DNA of 64,000 nucleotides from Pectobacterium atrosepticum. GTDB taxonomy: Bacteria > Pseudomonadota > Gammaproteobacteria > Enterobacterales > Enterobacteriaceae. The notes under the pieces were generated by a model. The model ran no database searches. It saw nothing but the letters and a program-made list of their open reading frames with translations, and was not told the origin of the DNA. The position numbers and the translations under genes were made by a program. Below, piece by piece: positions 53,515 through 64,000 of the stretch; positions within the stretch are counted from its first letter, which is position 1, and each line of letters starts with the position of its first letter. The stretch lies in NCBI GenBank assembly GCA_019056595.1, contig CP036163.1, forward strand, positions 2,046,001-2,110,000, written 5' to 3'.

Positions 53515-54852
53515 TTAAACTTCGACGGGTGAACGATCGTGCGCGTTGCTATCGGCAGAAGTACGCGAATCAGCATCCAGATCGCGTTGCAAATAAACAC
53601 CCAACAGTAATCCCACAGCGGCCAGTGTCAAAACATAGAATGCCGGTGCCATCGGCGTCACCTTCATAATCAGCGTGACGAAGACGGGCGTCAGGCCACC
53701 GAAAATGGCATAGGAAACGTTGTAGGAAAAAGAAATCCCCGAGAACCGCACGGCAGCCGGAAACGCCCGCACCATGACATAAGGCACGCCGCCAACCACG
53801 CCAACGCTGAGCCCTACAATCGCATAGCTGACAAAGAGCAACGTCGTACTGCTTGCCGCCGAGCTGTAAAAAAACCAGCTACATGCAGCCAGCAACAGGC
53901 TACCTACAATAAACAGTTTACTGGCACCAAAACGATCAACCAACAGCCCAGAACCGACGCAGCCCACCATCAGCGCAATTGTTGCCAGACAGTTTGCCTG
54001 CAATGCCAGCGCAGCAGGAATACCGTGAACTTTTTGCAAGTAGGTCGGGGCCATCAGAATAACGACGACGATGCACGCAGACAGCAGCCAGGTCAGCAGC
54101 ATTGAAACCACAACCGCACGTTTATGATTTAAGACGACCGATTTCAACGGCAACTCTTCTGCCAGTTTTTTCTGCGTCTGCATTTCCATAAAAATGGGCG
54201 TTTCCTGTAACCAGCGGCGCAGATACATCGCCACAAGGCCAAATACCCCGCCAATGAAGAACGGCAGACGCCAACCGCCGCCCAACATCTGCTCTGGTGT
54301 GAGCGCCGTATTCAGCAGCGTCGCAATTAGCGAACCCAGCAGGATCCCCATGGTCAAACCGGCAGTCAGCGTACCGCAGGCAAATCCAATACGGGCGCGA
54401 GGCACATGCTCCGCAACGAAGACCCACGCACCGGGGACTTCCCCGCCGATTGCTGCCCCTTGCAAAACACGCATTAACAGCAGCAAAAGCGGGGCCGCAA
54501 TACCTATGGCTTCATAGGTCGGCAACAGGCCCATTGCCAGCGTCGGTAACGCCATCAGCAATATGCTCAGGCTGAACATTTTCTTACGTCCGCTCTTATC
54601 GCCAAAGTGGGCCATGATGATGCCCCCAAGCGGGCGAGCCAGATAGCCTGCGGCAAAAATACCGAACGTCTGTACCTGCCGCAGCCATTCAGGAATGTCC
54701 GGCGGGAAGAAGAGATCGCCAATCACAGCAGCAAAGAAGACGAAAATAATAAAATCGTAAAACTCTAACGCGCCACCCAGCGCAGCCAGAGACAGCGTTT
54801 TATAGTCCTGCCGATTCAACCGGCGAGGATGGGCGTGTTGATCCTGAGTCAT
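53515..54852 (-). CDS. MFS transporter, metabolite/proton symporter type
   Basis: This 445-residue protein is a 12-helix major-facilitator carrier of the MHS branch (relatives include ProP, ShiA and KgtP). It starts with ALGGALEFYDFIIFVFFAAV near 30-49, has the family loop HFGDKSGRKKMFSLSI near 83-98, RVLQGAAIGGEVPGAWVF near 126-143 and a second loop near 330. The substrate is probably a carboxylate or small zwitterion, but this cannot be settled from sequence. In E. coli no such gene lies between satP and mogA, so it is an insert relative to that order. Confidence 0.88.
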   Translation of the reverse strand: MTQDQHAHPRRLNRQDYKTLSLAALGGALEFYDFIIFVFFAAVIGDLFFPPDIPEWLRQVQTFGIFAAGYLARPLGGIIMAHFGDKSGRKKMFSLSILLMALPTLAMGLLPTYEAIGIAAPLLLLLMRVLQGAAIGGEVPGAWVFVAEHVPRARIGFACGTLTAGLTMGILLGSLIATLLNTALTPEQMLGGGWRLPFFIGGVFGLVAMYLRRWLQETPIFMEMQTQKKLAEELPLKSVVLNHKRAVVVSMLLTWLLSACIVVVILMAPTYLQKVHGIPAALALQANCLATIALMVGCVGSGLLVDRFGASKLFIVGSLLLAACSWFFYSSAASSTTLLFVSYAIVGLSVGVVGGVPYVMVRAFPAAVRFSGISFSYNVSYAIFGGLTPVFVTLIMKVTPMAPAFYVLTLAAVGLLLGVYLQRDLDADSRTSADSNAHDRSPVEV

Positions 54853-54979
54853 AAGTTACCGTGCATTGCCAGAGTGAGAAAAGAGGAACGTCACCGCAGT
54901 ATGTAAAGTATAAATTACTATATCGGCAAAATTTTTATACACCAGCAAAGCTGAATCTTATGTTTCAAATCGCCTAACT

Positions 54980-55567
54980 TCAGTCTTTTATTTCGCGCAC
55001 GGCATTTTTAGGGCGAAAAGCTGCTACCACATCCACATTGGTTTCAATGTAAGGCCCCTCCAGCAGTTGGATGCAATACGGTACGCTGGCAAAAATACCG
55101 GCCACAATCACCTTGCCATCAGCATCTTTTAAACCTTCCAGCGTTTCCTTAATCGACTTGGGCTGCCCCGGCAAATTGATAATCAGCGCCTGCTTGCGCA
55201 GCACGCCAACCTGACGGGAGAGGATTGCGGTAGGAACAAAACGCAGGCTAATTTGCCGCATTTGCTCACCAAACCCCGGCATTTCACGATCGGCAACGGC
55301 CAGTGTGGCATCCGGCGTCACATCACGACGCGCAGGCCCTGTGCCTCCGGTCGTCAACACCAAGTGACAGCCGCGTTCATCCACCAGCTCACACAGCGTT
55401 TGTTCAATCATCGGCTGTTCATCCGGCACCAGTCGAGTTTCCACTTCAAAAGGCGTGGTCAGGGCGCTACTGAGCCAGGATTCCAGTTCTGGGATGCCTT
55501 TGTCCTGATAAACCCCGCTGGAAGCGCGATCGGATACGGAGACCAAACCAATACGCAATACGTTCAT
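54980..55567 (-). CDS. mogA: Molybdopterin adenylyltransferase MogA
   Basis: MogA adenylates molybdopterin before molybdenum insertion. From the ATG at 55567 it has 195 residues, as in E. coli; a GTG two codons upstream is possible. The signatures are GLVSVSDRASSGVYQDKGI near 7-25 and LVLTTGGTGPARRDVTPDAT near 68-87, the MoaB/Mog site. The C-terminus is LNLPGQPKS-like (LPGQPKSIKE) for substrate binding. Confidence 0.97.
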   Translation of the reverse strand: MNVLRIGLVSVSDRASSGVYQDKGIPELESWLSSALTTPFEVETRLVPDEQPMIEQTLCELVDERGCHLVLTTGGTGPARRDVTPDATLAVADREMPGFGEQMRQISLRFVPTAILSRQVGVLRKQALIINLPGQPKSIKETLEGLKDADGKVIVAGIFASVPYCIQLLEGPYIETNVDVVAAFRPKNAVREIKD

Positions 55568-55958
55568 AAGCACCTCAGTTTAAACAAAAAACCAATTTTA
55601 TCAGGATATTGAAGGCTTTTAACAAACAATTATCTCTCATGAGGAAATTCACACAACATCCGTGATTTCACGCCATGTGTGATACGAAACTTGATAATAG
55701 TTATTAATTGTCGTCTCAAAAAAAAGCAATAAAATTACTTAAATTAATAATACCGCGACGCAATTAAAATTTAAAAATAGCAGGCAAATAAAAAAGATCG
55801 CTTACCCATTAAGAGCGGATGAAATAAGCCGATATATTAAAGAGAAAAAGGATGAGATCCGCCACGACAGAACATCACGTAAAATCAAATAATATGATAA
55901 AATTAAAGCACTTCTTTAGTATCACAATAAGTAAAAAAGCCTTATCAAGGAAGTCGCC
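55568..55958. other. AT-rich spacer before the second diguanylate cyclase
   Basis: About 390 bases strongly richer in A and T than the surrounding genes, with runs such as TTAAATTAATAATA. No gene, stem or repeat stands out. It looks like a candidate for H-NS silencing and probably contains the promoter of the cyclase gene. Confidence 0.6.
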
Positions 55959-57047
55959 ATGAATGATCTTAAATATAAGATATTAAAGCTATTTTCACAC
56001 CCTACCTCAGCTTTCTTCCTGTTTGGATTTATTTCCTTTTTTATCGCTATCTTTCTTACTCATGAAGCAAGCAGAAACGCATGGAAAGTAGAACGGCAAA
56101 ATCTGGACATCACCATCAAGACTTATGAATCCTATAATGCAGGCGGGGAGGTAACGGAGAGCGATATCACGCGAAAAACAGGCTCCTATGTCTCTGCACG
56201 GATGAGGGCATGGGTATTTAATACGCGTGATGTTCGTAGCGAATGTATTAATCGACTATCATCATCCGATCTCACATTTAATGATATGGCAATTATTCGC
56301 ATCTGCCAGAATAAACTGCCATCAATTGGTGAATATGCAGGGAAAGGCACCCTTACTATCATATTTCCAGTGCTATCGCCCACGGACGAACTATTGGGTA
56401 TTCGGATTAGAACTACGTCAGAGACACCGTCCCCTTCATTTTTTTATACGCTCACATCCCCTGGTTCCGCGATAATCATTCTGAGCATCGTCTTACTTTC
56501 CGCTATCTTGGGCAGTTTACTGTCGCTGCTGGCGAAAAAATACCTGATAGAATTACCCATCATTGCCAGATATGACGATCTCACTGGCTATTTACGGCGA
56601 GACGCATTCTTTCTGGCAGCCAATAAGGCGTTTAGTATCGCTAATCTGACCAAGCGTCCCGTTTGCGTTATTCTTATCGACATCGACTATTTTAAGCAAG
56701 TGGACGACAGCTTCGGCCATAGCGTCGGTGATGATGCCCTGAAGTTTGTTGCTGACACCTTCAAAAAATCCTTTCGCCGCGAAGATATTTTTGGTCGTAT
56801 TGGCGGTGATGAATTCGCAATCGTATTACCGAATACCGGATTAGACGATGCATATACCATCGTTGATAAAGCAAGAGAACGCGTTAGCGAGACACCTTGT
56901 GAAACAACCACAGGGAAAATCAGGCTAACAGTCAGTATCGGGCTGGTTGAATACCATGCCACTGGAGAAGATTTAATCGAAGTGATGAAACGTGCCGATG
57001 ATAATCTTTATGTCGCGAAGAAAACCCGTAACGCGACGGCAAAATAG
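55959..57047 (+). CDS. Membrane diguanylate cyclase
   Basis: This 362-residue protein has one membrane helix near 18-40 (FFLFGFISFFIAIFL), a periplasmic domain (about 45-160) of unknown type, a second helix (about 168-190) and a C-terminal GGDEF domain (about 205-360). The active loop is GRIGGDEFAIV, and RRED five residues before GGDEF fits the inhibitory RxxD I-site. So it should make cyclic di-GMP with product inhibition. The ribosome site is AAGGAAG. Base composition is more AT-rich than its neighbours, and the gene interrupts the conserved mogA-talB order, both of which point to later acquisition. Confidence 0.92.
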   Translation: MNDLKYKILKLFSHPTSAFFLFGFISFFIAIFLTHEASRNAWKVERQNLDITIKTYESYNAGGEVTESDITRKTGSYVSARMRAWVFNTRDVRSECINRLSSSDLTFNDMAIIRICQNKLPSIGEYAGKGTLTIIFPVLSPTDELLGIRIRTTSETPSPSFFYTLTSPGSAIIILSIVLLSAILGSLLSLLAKKYLIELPIIARYDDLTGYLRRDAFFLAANKAFSIANLTKRPVCVILIDIDYFKQVDDSFGHSVGDDALKFVADTFKKSFRREDIFGRIGGDEFAIVLPNTGLDDAYTIVDKARERVSETPCETTTGKIRLTVSIGLVEYHATGEDLIEVMKRADDNLYVAKKTRNATAK

Positions 57048-57080
57048 GTTTCCCCCCTCAGCGACACTAAATCGCAGACA

Positions 57081-57109
57081 AAAAAATAGCCGGAATCCCG
57101 GCTATTTTT
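57081..57109. terminator. Bidirectional terminator between the cyclase gene and talB
   Basis: AAAATAGCCGG (57083-57093) pairs perfectly with CCGGCTATTTT (57098-57108) with loop AATC, and A and T runs extend both ends. It serves the cyclase gene and the converging talB. Confidence 0.92.
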
Positions 57110-57122
57110 ATCAGCAGAATGC

Positions 57123-58076
57123 TTACAGTAAATCTGCAATCATCTTTTCCAGTTTTTCCTGGTCGATAGCAAATTTACGGATCCCGTCAGCCAGTTTATC
57201 AATCGCCATTGGATCCTGGTTGTGCTGCCAGTAGAACTCAGCTTCCGTCATTCTCGCTGGGCGAACTTTCACGTCACCAACATAAGACAGTTTACGCACC
57301 ACTTCGCCTTCGCTTTCTGACAGTTCTTTCAGCAGGGCTGGAGCGATAGTCAGGCGGTCACACCCTGCCAGTTCCAGAATCTCGCCAACGTTACGGAAGC
57401 TCGCGCCCATCACGACAGTTTCATAGCCGTGCTCTTTGTAGTAGTCATAGATTTCGCTGACGGAAACCACGCCTGGATCTTCATGCGGCGCGAATTCTTT
57501 CTTATCGCCATTGGCTTTGTACCAGTCAAGAATACGACCAACAAACGGTGAAATCAGGAACACCCCAGCTTCAGCACAGGCACGCGCTTGAGCAAAGGAG
57601 AACAGCAGCGTCAGGTTACAATTGATGCCTTCTTTTTCCAGTTGCTCTGCCGCGCAGATGCCCTGCCAGGTTGAGGCCAGTTTAATCAGGATACGCTCGT
57701 TGCTGATACCCGCATCGTTGTACAGTTTGATCAGGTGCTTCGCCTTCGCCACACTGGCTTCGGTGTCATAAGACAAACGCGCATCCACTTCTGTAGAGAT
57801 ACGGCCGGGGATCAATTTTAAAATTTCGAGACCAATATTGACCGCCAGTTTATCCGTGGCATCCACCACCTGCTGTTTACGATCGCTGCTCTGCTCACGC
57901 GCCCAGGCAATAGCCTCGTCGATCAGCTTGCGGTATTCAGGAATTTGCGCAGCGTTCAGAATCAGTGAAGGGTTGGTGGTCGCATCTTGCGGTTGGTACA
58001 GTTTCATTGCCGCAATATCGCCGGTATCAGCTACAACCGTGGTCACTTGGCGTAGGGAAGTCAGTTTATCCGTCAT
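57123..58076 (-). CDS. talB: Transaldolase B
   Basis: TalB transfers dihydroxyacetone units between sugar phosphates in the non-oxidative pentose phosphate pathway. It has 317 residues, as in E. coli. The [10 protein letters not shown] motif is at about 31-40. The Schiff-base lysine is in [13 protein letters not shown] near 128-140 (Lys132). The motif [10 protein letters not shown] near 181 is also typical. Confidence 0.98.
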   Translation of the reverse strand: MTDKLTSLRQVTTVVADTGDIAAMKLYQPQDATTNPSLILNAAQIPEYRKLIDEAIAWAREQSSDRKQQVVDATDKLAVNIGLEILKLIPGRISTEVDARLSYDTEASVAKAKHLIKLYNDAGISNERILIKLASTWQGICAAEQLEKEGINCNLTLLFSFAQARACAEAGVFLISPFVGRILDWYKANGDKKEFAPHEDPGVVSVSEIYDYYKEHGYETVVMGASFRNVGEILELAGCDRLTIAPALLKELSESEGEVVRKLSYVGDVKVRPARMTEAEFYWQHNQDPMAIDKLADGIRKFAIDQEKLEKMIADLL

Positions 58077-58379
58077 GTTGGCATGTCTCGTTGTTTATAC
58101 GTGGTGCTCGTGAATGAAAATAGCTCGTATATGAATCCACTTGTTATCTAATCTGGTGGCCGTCTATTTCGCGCCGAAATCTGATAATAACACGCGCACT
58201 TTCCCGTGCAAGCCAGCTGTTAACCCTGTCCGCACAGCCCTATCTATTACCCAGTTGAAATCATAGCGTCTGAAAAACGAAGCGTCTTGGAAGATGAGGC
58301 TATTGTAGCCATCGCCACTTTCTTATCGGGTTCTTGCTATAGTGGGCACATCAAAAATCAGACCGACAGGACATGGCGC
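58077..58379. other. Divergent spacer between talB and yaaA
   Basis: About 300 bases holding the talB promoter region on the minus strand and the yaaA promoter on the plus strand; TTGCTATAGTGGG near 58334-58346 contains a plausible -10 for yaaA. I see no repeat or hairpin. Confidence 0.5.
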
Positions 58380-59153
58380 ATGCTTATTACTATTTCACCC
58401 GCAAAAACGCTCGACTACACCAGTCCTTTGGCAACGACGCGCTATACCCAGCCAGAGCTCTTGGACTATTCCAGCCAGCTCATTAGCGTGTGTAAAAAAC
58501 TGACGCCAGCACACATCGCCTCTCTGATGAGCATCAGCGATAAGTTGGCTGACCTGAACGCAGGCCGCTTTAGCGAGTGGCACCCCGATTTCACGCCAGA
58601 GAATGCGCGTCAGGCGCTGCTGGCATTTAAGGGCGATGTTTATACCGGATTAGCCGCAGAAAGTTTCAGCGAGGATGACTTCGATTTCGCCCAGCAGCAT
58701 CTGCGTATGCTGTCAGGTCTGTATGGCGTGTTGCGGCCGCTGGATTTGATGCAGCCGTATCGGCTGGAAATGGGCACCAAACTGGAAAATAAAGCCGGTA
58801 AAGATCTCTACAGTTTCTGGGGCGACACCATCACCGAAAAACTGAATCAAGCGTTACATGCTCAAGGCGACGACGTGCTGATTAATCTGGCATCGGATGA
58901 ATATTTCAAAGCCGTCAAACCGAAAAATCTTAATGCCCGGCTGATCAAACCCGTCTTTTTGGATGAGAAAAACGGTAAATTTAAGGTCATCAGTTTCTAC
59001 GCGAAGAAAGCGCGCGGCCTGATGAGCCGTTTCATTATTCAAAACCGCCTGACCCAACCAGAGCAGCTGAAAGCGTTTAATCTGGAAGGTTACGCTTTTG
59101 AAGCAGCAGATTCTTCGGCTGATGAGCTGGTGTTTAAGCGCCACGAGCAGTAA
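58380..59153 (+). CDS. yaaA: Peroxide stress protein YaaA
   Basis: YaaA (DUF328) lowers free iron and protects DNA during hydrogen peroxide stress; E. coli yaaA belongs to the OxyR regulon. From the ATG at 58380 ([13 protein letters not shown]) it has 257 residues, as in E. coli. The open frame reaches 58287 but the family starts here. Conserved elements include the [22 protein letters not shown] segment (about 110-131) and [14 protein letters not shown] near 204. Confidence 0.96.
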   Translation: MLITISPAKTLDYTSPLATTRYTQPELLDYSSQLISVCKKLTPAHIASLMSISDKLADLNAGRFSEWHPDFTPENARQALLAFKGDVYTGLAAESFSEDDFDFAQQHLRMLSGLYGVLRPLDLMQPYRLEMGTKLENKAGKDLYSFWGDTITEKLNQALHAQGDDVLINLASDEYFKAVKPKNLNARLIKPVFLDEKNGKFKVISFYAKKARGLMSRFIIQNRLTQPEQLKAFNLEGYAFEAADSSADELVFKRHEQ

Positions 59154-59164
59154 GTCGGAAACGT

Positions 59165-59189
59165 AAAAAGGGCGGAATTCTCCGCCCTT
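59165..59189. terminator. Bidirectional terminator between yaaA and thrC
   Basis: AAGGGCGGA (59168-59176) pairs with TCCGCCCTT (59181-59189) around ATTC. An A run precedes the stem, giving a T run for thrC on the minus strand. Confidence 0.9.
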
Positions 59190-59215
59190 CTCATTCGCTC
59201 TTTATCGCTACAATC

Positions 59216-60505
59216 TTATTCTGGCAGGGACATCAGGAACTCACGCAACGGTGCGAAATCATCCGGGAAGTTGTGCGACAGCAGATCCAGATCGGCACGT
59301 TCAGCCAGCGCTTCCGGCAGATCCAGTTCTTTGCCCAGAATCTCTTCTACGCTTTCCTTGAATTTCGCCGGGTGCGCCGTACCCAAGAACAGGCCAAACT
59401 CACCAGCTTGCAGCTGATCGCGCAGCAGACGGTAAGCAATTGCAGCATGCGGTTCGGAGACATAGCCTAACGCATCCAACTGAAGCAGGGTTTCTTTCGT
59501 GGTGTCATCGCTCACCGCACCAAAGCCCAGCGTTTTCAACTGCCAGTTCTTACGGCGGAACAATTCTTCCACGCGCGGCCAGTTGTTTGGCTGGCTCACA
59601 TCCATCGCGTTGGATAACGTTGCCACCGTTTTATGCGGTTCCCAGTTACCCTGGCTCAGGAAGCGCGGCACGGTGTCATTGGCGTTAGTCGCCGCAATGA
59701 AACGCTTAATCGGCAGACCCAGCGATTTCGCCAGCAGACCGGCGGTCAGATCGCCGAAGTTACCGCTTGGCACAGAAACGACCAGTTGGTTACGGGCTTC
59801 CTGTGGCAGTTGTGCAACGGCTTCAAAATAGTAGCAAATTTGCGCCAGCAGACGGCTGATGTTAATGGAGTTCGCTGAGTTCAGGCCAATCGCCTTTTTC
59901 AGTTCTTCATCATCAAACGCCTTTTTCACCAACGCCTGACAAGCATCGAAATCACTGTCGATAGCGATGGTGTGAATGTTGCCGCCCAGTGTACAGAACA
60001 GCTTTTCCTGCAGCGGGCTGATCTTGCCCTGCGGATACAGGATCACGACGCGGACATTTTCCAGACCGTAAAAGGCATGCGCCACGGCAGCGCCGGTGTC
60101 GCCAGAGGTTGCCGTCAGAATGGTAATTTTTTCGTTGCCAGAGACTTCCGTCAGCATTTGCGCCATAAAGCGGCCGCCGAAATCTTTAAAGGCCAGCGTC
60201 GGGCCGTGGAACAACTCCAGTGCTGCGACATCGTCCTCAACTGGCGCGATAGGTGCTGGGAATGCAAAGGCCGCTTTTACACGCTCAAACACGGTTTCTG
60301 TCGCAATTTCATCGCCGATATAAGCGGACAGAATACGGCTGCTGCGGGTCACAAAATCCAGATCCAGCAAAGCATCAATTTCAGTACGCTCAAATTCTGG
60401 CAGCTCCAGCGGGAAGAACAGACCCTGCTGGCTCCCGAGCCCTTGCTTGATAGCCTGAGCAAAACTGACCTGCTCGTTATGATCTTTAAGGTTGTACAGT
60501 TTCAT
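59216..60505 (-). CDS. thrC: Threonine synthase
   Basis: ThrC converts O-phosphohomoserine to threonine with PLP. It has 429 residues (428 in E. coli). The start is MKLYNLKDHNEQVSFAQAI, and the PLP lysine is in HGPTLAFKDFGGRFMAQ near 107. TATSGDTGAAVAHAFYG (about 131-147) binds phosphate. It begins 3 bases after thrB. Confidence 0.98.
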   Translation of the reverse strand: MKLYNLKDHNEQVSFAQAIKQGLGSQQGLFFPLELPEFERTEIDALLDLDFVTRSSRILSAYIGDEIATETVFERVKAAFAFPAPIAPVEDDVAALELFHGPTLAFKDFGGRFMAQMLTEVSGNEKITILTATSGDTGAAVAHAFYGLENVRVVILYPQGKISPLQEKLFCTLGGNIHTIAIDSDFDACQALVKKAFDDEELKKAIGLNSANSINISRLLAQICYYFEAVAQLPQEARNQLVVSVPSGNFGDLTAGLLAKSLGLPIKRFIAATNANDTVPRFLSQGNWEPHKTVATLSNAMDVSQPNNWPRVEELFRRKNWQLKTLGFGAVSDDTTKETLLQLDALGYVSEPHAAIAYRLLRDQLQAGEFGLFLGTAHPAKFKESVEEILGKELDLPEALAERADLDLLSHNFPDDFAPLREFLMSLPE

Positions 60506-60508
60506 GCG

Positions 60509-61438
60509 TTATCCCAGTTGTCGTGCGCCAGTCTTATCAAGACGGCAAATATGAACAAAACCTTCATCGTTCTGCAAATAGTTATCCCGTAGCCAGTCGG
60601 CCAGACGCTGTGCGCTCGCCATGTCGTTGCAGACGGAGAATAACGTTGGGCCAGAGCCGGAAATACCACAGGCCAGCGCGCCGATATCTTCAGCAGCCTG
60701 ACGAGCGGCAGCAAAGCCGGGTAGCAGTTTAGTGCGATAAGGTTCTGCGATAACATCCTTCATCAGTTTCGCCGCCAGCTCGGCCTGTCCGGTGTGGCAG
60801 GCGTGGATAAAGCCCGCCAGATAGCGACCGTGGCTAATACAATCCTGACGACGATATTGTGCAGGCAGAATCGCACGCGCTTCGGCAGTTGAGACTTTAA
60901 TCCCCGGATACGCCATAACCCACAGCCAGTCATCGAACGATGGCACTGGCTGGCTGATAATGCCGTTTTCTTCCAACATCAATTGGACGCCGCCGAGGAA
61001 ACACGGCGCAACGTTATCGTAGTGAACGCTGCCGGAAATGCGCCCTTCCAGCTCGCCCATCAGCCTCAGCAGACGAGTGTCATCCAGCGGTTTGCCACAA
61101 AACTCGTTCATCGCCATCAGTCCAGCAACGACAGAACAGGCGCTGGAACCTAACCCCGAGCCAATCGGCATGTTCTTTTCGAGCGTCATCGCCACGGGCA
61201 CGGTTTTGCCAATTTCCTGACAGAACAGCTCCCAACATTGGTACACAATGTTTTCTTTCGGGTTGTCCGGCAGTTTGCTAACAAAACGCCCTTCATTACG
61301 CAGGCTGAACAGATCGGCGGCCTCAACAGAGACGCAATCCCCCAGCAGTGAGCCGTCTACAGGTGAAACGGCCGCACCCAGCACATCAAATCCGACGCTG
61401 ACGTTACCGATTGATGCAGGTGCATATATCTTAACCAT
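60509..61438 (-). CDS. thrB: Homoserine kinase
   Basis: ThrB phosphorylates homoserine with ATP. From the ATG at 61438 it has 309 residues (310 in E. coli); an ATG at 61459 within thrA is unlikely. It is a GHMP kinase with [20 protein letters not shown] at the start, ATP loop [17 protein letters not shown] near 90-106, and [12 protein letters not shown] near 266. Two bases separate it from thrA. Confidence 0.98.
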   Translation of the reverse strand: MVKIYAPASIGNVSVGFDVLGAAVSPVDGSLLGDCVSVEAADLFSLRNEGRFVSKLPDNPKENIVYQCWELFCQEIGKTVPVAMTLEKNMPIGSGLGSSACSVVAGLMAMNEFCGKPLDDTRLLRLMGELEGRISGSVHYDNVAPCFLGGVQLMLEENGIISQPVPSFDDWLWVMAYPGIKVSTAEARAILPAQYRRQDCISHGRYLAGFIHACHTGQAELAAKLMKDVIAEPYRTKLLPGFAAARQAAEDIGALACGISGSGPTLFSVCNDMASAQRLADWLRDNYLQNDEGFVHICRLDKTGARQLG

Positions 61439-61440
61439 AA

Positions 61441-63900
61441 TTATGCTCCCAACTTCCATGACAAGGTGCGCAGCAGATCGGCGAACACACCAGCAGCGGT
61501 AACATCGTTACCCGCGCCATACCCGCGCAATACAAGCGGCAGTGGCTGATAATAACGGCTGTAGAACGCCAGCGCATTCTCACCATCTTTGACTTTAAAC
61601 AGTGGATCGTTACCGCCAACCGCACTGATTTTGACCTTACAGCGACCTTCTTCAATGACGCCGACATAGCGCAATACTTTACCTTCATCACGCGCTTGTG
61701 CAACACGGCTGGCAAACTCATCGTCTGCCGCCGGCAGGCGCTGCATAAAGCTGGCGACATCGCCGGAGGCATCGAAACTGATAGGCAGAACGGACTCCAC
61801 CTCAATATCACCCAGCTCCAATTGATAACCCGCTTCACGCGCCAGAATCAGCAGCTTACGCGCCACGTCCATACCAGACAGATCGTCACGTGGATCGGGT
61901 TCGGTATAGCCTTTTTCTTTCGCCTGCGTCGTCGCTTCCGACAGTGACATGCCTTCATCGAGTTTACCGAAAATAAAGGACAGCGAGCCAGAGAGAATAC
62001 CGGTAAAGCGAATCAGCTCATCACCCGCATTCAGCAGATTTTGCAGGTTCTCGATCACCGGCAGACCTGCACCGACGTTGGTGTCATACAGGAAACGACG
62101 ACGGGATTTCGATGCGGCGCTACGCAGTTGATGATAATAATTCATCGACCCGGTGTTGGCTTTCTTGTTTGGCGTCACCACGTGGAAGCCGTCGGCCAGG
62201 AAATCCACATACTGATCGGCAACAGCCTGATTCGAGGTGCAATCGACAATCACTGGGTTCAGTAGGTGATACTCTTTAACCAGACGAATCAGACGGCCCA
62301 GATTGAACGGCTCACGAGCTTTTGCCAGATCTTCACGCCAGGTGTCCATCGAAACGCCGTTAATGTTGGTCAGCATGGCTTTAGAATTGGCGATCCCACA
62401 CACACGCAGGTCGATATGCTTGTCTTTCAACCACGGCTGCTGGCGGTGAATTTGCTCCAGCAGTGCACCACCCACGCCGCCGACGCCGATAACAAACACG
62501 TCGATCACCTGATCGGTGTTAAACAGCATCTGGTGTGCAACGCGCACGCCAGTCGTGGCGACATCATTGTTGACTACGACAGAGATAGAGCGCTCGGACG
62601 AGCCCTGTGCGATAGCCACGATATTGATGTTTGCCGTCGCCAGCGCAGAGAACAGACGAGCAGACAGACCGCGCAACGTGCGCATGCCATCGCCCACCAC
62701 AGAGATGATCGCCAGACGTTCCATCACATCCAGCGGCTCCAGCACGCCTTCTTTCAGTTCCAGATAGAACTCGTCTTCCAGCGTTTTTCTGGCACGCGCC
62801 AGCTCGTTCTGCGATACGCAGAAGCTGATGCTGTATTCAGAAGATGACTGCGTGATCAGCACCACAGAGATACCCGCACGCGACATCGCGGCAAACACGC
62901 GCGCTGCCATGCCGACCATACCTTTCATGCCGGGGCCGGATACGTTAACCATCGCCATGTTGTTCAGGTTGGTAATGCCCTTCACCGGATACTGTGTATC
63001 GGTACTGTCCATGCCGATGAGCGTACCGGGAGCCTGAGGATTTTCAGTGTTTTTGATGAGACAGGGAATCTGGAACTGGGCGATAGGAGCAATGGTGCGA
63101 GGGTGGAGAACTTTGGCGCCGAAATAGGACAGCTCCATCGCCTCCTGATAGGACATTGATTTCAATAATCGGGCATCCGGCACCTGACGAGGATCGCAAG
63201 TATAAACGCCGTCAACATCGGTCCAGATCTCACAACAGTCCGCACGCAGGCACGCAGCCAGCACCGCAGCGGAATAGTCTGAACCGTTGCGGCCCAGCAC
63301 CACCAGCTCGCCTTTGTCGTTGCCAGCAGTAAAGCCTGCCATCAGGATCACATGATCTTTCGGGATCGCGCTTTCAGCGATACGGCGAGTCGACTCAGTG
63401 ATATCGACGGTAGATTCGAGATAATGTCCCTGCGCTAGCAGTTTTTCGACCGGATTGATGACGGATACCCCATAGCCGCGCGCCTGAAAGACCGCTTCCA
63501 TGATGGCAATAGACAGTTTTTCCCCTCGGCAGATGATCGCGGCATTCACGCTGTCAGGACACTGCCCCAGCAGAGCGATACCATGCAAGACGTGTTTCAG
63601 CTGTGCGAATTCCTGTTCCACGAATGCCTTCAGGCGGGCGTGTTCAAAACCCGGCTGGGATGCAGCAAGACCTTGCAGCAGCGAAGAGAAGATAGTTTCG
63701 GCGTCGTTTAAATGAGGCAGGATATCTTGTCCGGCGACGGTTTTCTCAATCATGGCAACCAGATGGTTGGTAATTTTCGCCGGCGCGGACAATACGGTAG
63801 CGACCTGTCCCTGGCGCGCGTTATTTTCGATAATGTCGGCAACGCGGGCAAAGCGCTCCGCATTCGCTACTGAAGTCCCGCCAAATTTCAACACTCGCAT
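61441..63900 (-). CDS. thrA: Bifunctional aspartokinase I/homoserine dehydrogenase I
   Basis: ThrA catalyses the first and third steps of the threonine branch and is inhibited by threonine. From the ATG at 63900 ([20 protein letters not shown]) it has 819 residues (820 in E. coli). The kinase domain is 1-300, two ACT regulatory domains lie at about 315-460, and the dehydrogenase domain begins at about 465 with [14 protein letters not shown]. The ribosome site is CAGGAG, 11 bases upstream. Confidence 0.98.
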   Translation of the reverse strand: MRVLKFGGTSVANAERFARVADIIENNARQGQVATVLSAPAKITNHLVAMIEKTVAGQDILPHLNDAETIFSSLLQGLAASQPGFEHARLKAFVEQEFAQLKHVLHGIALLGQCPDSVNAAIICRGEKLSIAIMEAVFQARGYGVSVINPVEKLLAQGHYLESTVDITESTRRIAESAIPKDHVILMAGFTAGNDKGELVVLGRNGSDYSAAVLAACLRADCCEIWTDVDGVYTCDPRQVPDARLLKSMSYQEAMELSYFGAKVLHPRTIAPIAQFQIPCLIKNTENPQAPGTLIGMDSTDTQYPVKGITNLNNMAMVNVSGPGMKGMVGMAARVFAAMSRAGISVVLITQSSSEYSISFCVSQNELARARKTLEDEFYLELKEGVLEPLDVMERLAIISVVGDGMRTLRGLSARLFSALATANINIVAIAQGSSERSISVVVNNDVATTGVRVAHQMLFNTDQVIDVFVIGVGGVGGALLEQIHRQQPWLKDKHIDLRVCGIANSKAMLTNINGVSMDTWREDLAKAREPFNLGRLIRLVKEYHLLNPVIVDCTSNQAVADQYVDFLADGFHVVTPNKKANTGSMNYYHQLRSAASKSRRRFLYDTNVGAGLPVIENLQNLLNAGDELIRFTGILSGSLSFIFGKLDEGMSLSEATTQAKEKGYTEPDPRDDLSGMDVARKLLILAREAGYQLELGDIEVESVLPISFDASGDVASFMQRLPAADDEFASRVAQARDEGKVLRYVGVIEEGRCKVKISAVGGNDPLFKVKDGENALAFYSRYYQPLPLVLRGYGAGNDVTAAGVFADLLRTLSWKLGA

Positions 63901-64000
63901 TTTTATCTTTTCTCCTGAATTTCTGCCAACCAAAACGCTAAAAACGTTTTTTGTATGCCGCTTACAGACGACGTTGAGGGATAACCTGCCATAAAAAAAA
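63901..64000 (-). promoter_or_regulatory. Tail of the thr operon leader, cut by the window end
   Basis: On the minus strand the region runs from eight T residues at 64000-63993 to the thrA ribosome site. In enterobacteria the thr attenuator terminator ends in a long T run at about this distance upstream of thrA. The T run is therefore probably the end of that terminator; the stem and the ThrL peptide would lie beyond the window. Confidence 0.55.

Overview
This window looks like chromosomal backbone from a soft-rot enterobacterium of the Pectobacterium type (family Pectobacteriaceae). I infer this from near-identity, as I remember the proteins, to Escherichia coli housekeeping genes in almost the same order as the E. 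coli thr-to-sgrR interval, read here in the opposite direction. A secreted family 43 glycoside hydrolase also fits a plant-tissue lifestyle. The genus is inferred, not proven.

Layout from left to right. Positions 1-5000 hold an unassigned helix-turn-helix protein gene, the glucose-phosphate stress module (SgrS RNA with its SgrT peptide, and the activator gene sgrR), and an inserted pair made of an NmrA-type oxidoreductase and a divergent LysR regulator. Positions 4946-8382 hold a TPP riboswitch and the thiamine ABC transporter thiBPQ. Positions 8387-12492 hold the GH43 hydrolase and the acetolactate synthase operon ilvBN, preceded by a valine-rich leader peptide and an attenuator. Positions 12528-22416 hold yabI, a membrane diguanylate cyclase, polB, rapA, rluA and djlA. 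Positions 22604-29413 hold the envelope, cofactor and ribosome cluster lptD-surA-pdxA-rsmA-apaG-apaH. Positions 29414-31500 are an accessory insert between apaH and folA, with a small unrecognised gene, a copy of a dispersed repeat, a YdcZ-type transporter and a LysR regulator. Positions 31591-38698 hold folA, the yjjPB exporter, a LysE-type exporter and carAB. Positions 39145-46695 hold dapB, ispH, fkpB, lspA, ileS, ribF and rpsT. Positions 46773-52364 hold nhaR, nhaA, dnaJ and dnaK. The right end holds satP, an MFS transporter, mogA, a second diguanylate cyclase, talB, yaaA and thrCBA, with the thr leader cut by the window end.

The backbone is biosynthesis (Thr, Ile/Val, Lys/diaminopimelate, Arg/pyrimidine, thiamine, pyridoxal), envelope assembly and translation, with well-preserved cis-regulation: TPP riboswitch, ilv attenuator, paired ArgR boxes before carA, a sigma-32 promoter before dnaK, TTG starts of carA and rpsT. 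I see no CRISPR array, tRNA, rRNA, insertion sequence or prophage. The accessory pieces sit in discrete intervals of the conserved order.

The most unusual signals are a vestige of the sgrR 3' end downstream of the inserted NmrA/LysR pair, a 64-codon orphan gene with a perfect Shine-Dalgarno sequence, and a pair of inverted, structured repeat elements whose stems differ by compensatory changes. I found no convincing undescribed multi-gene system.
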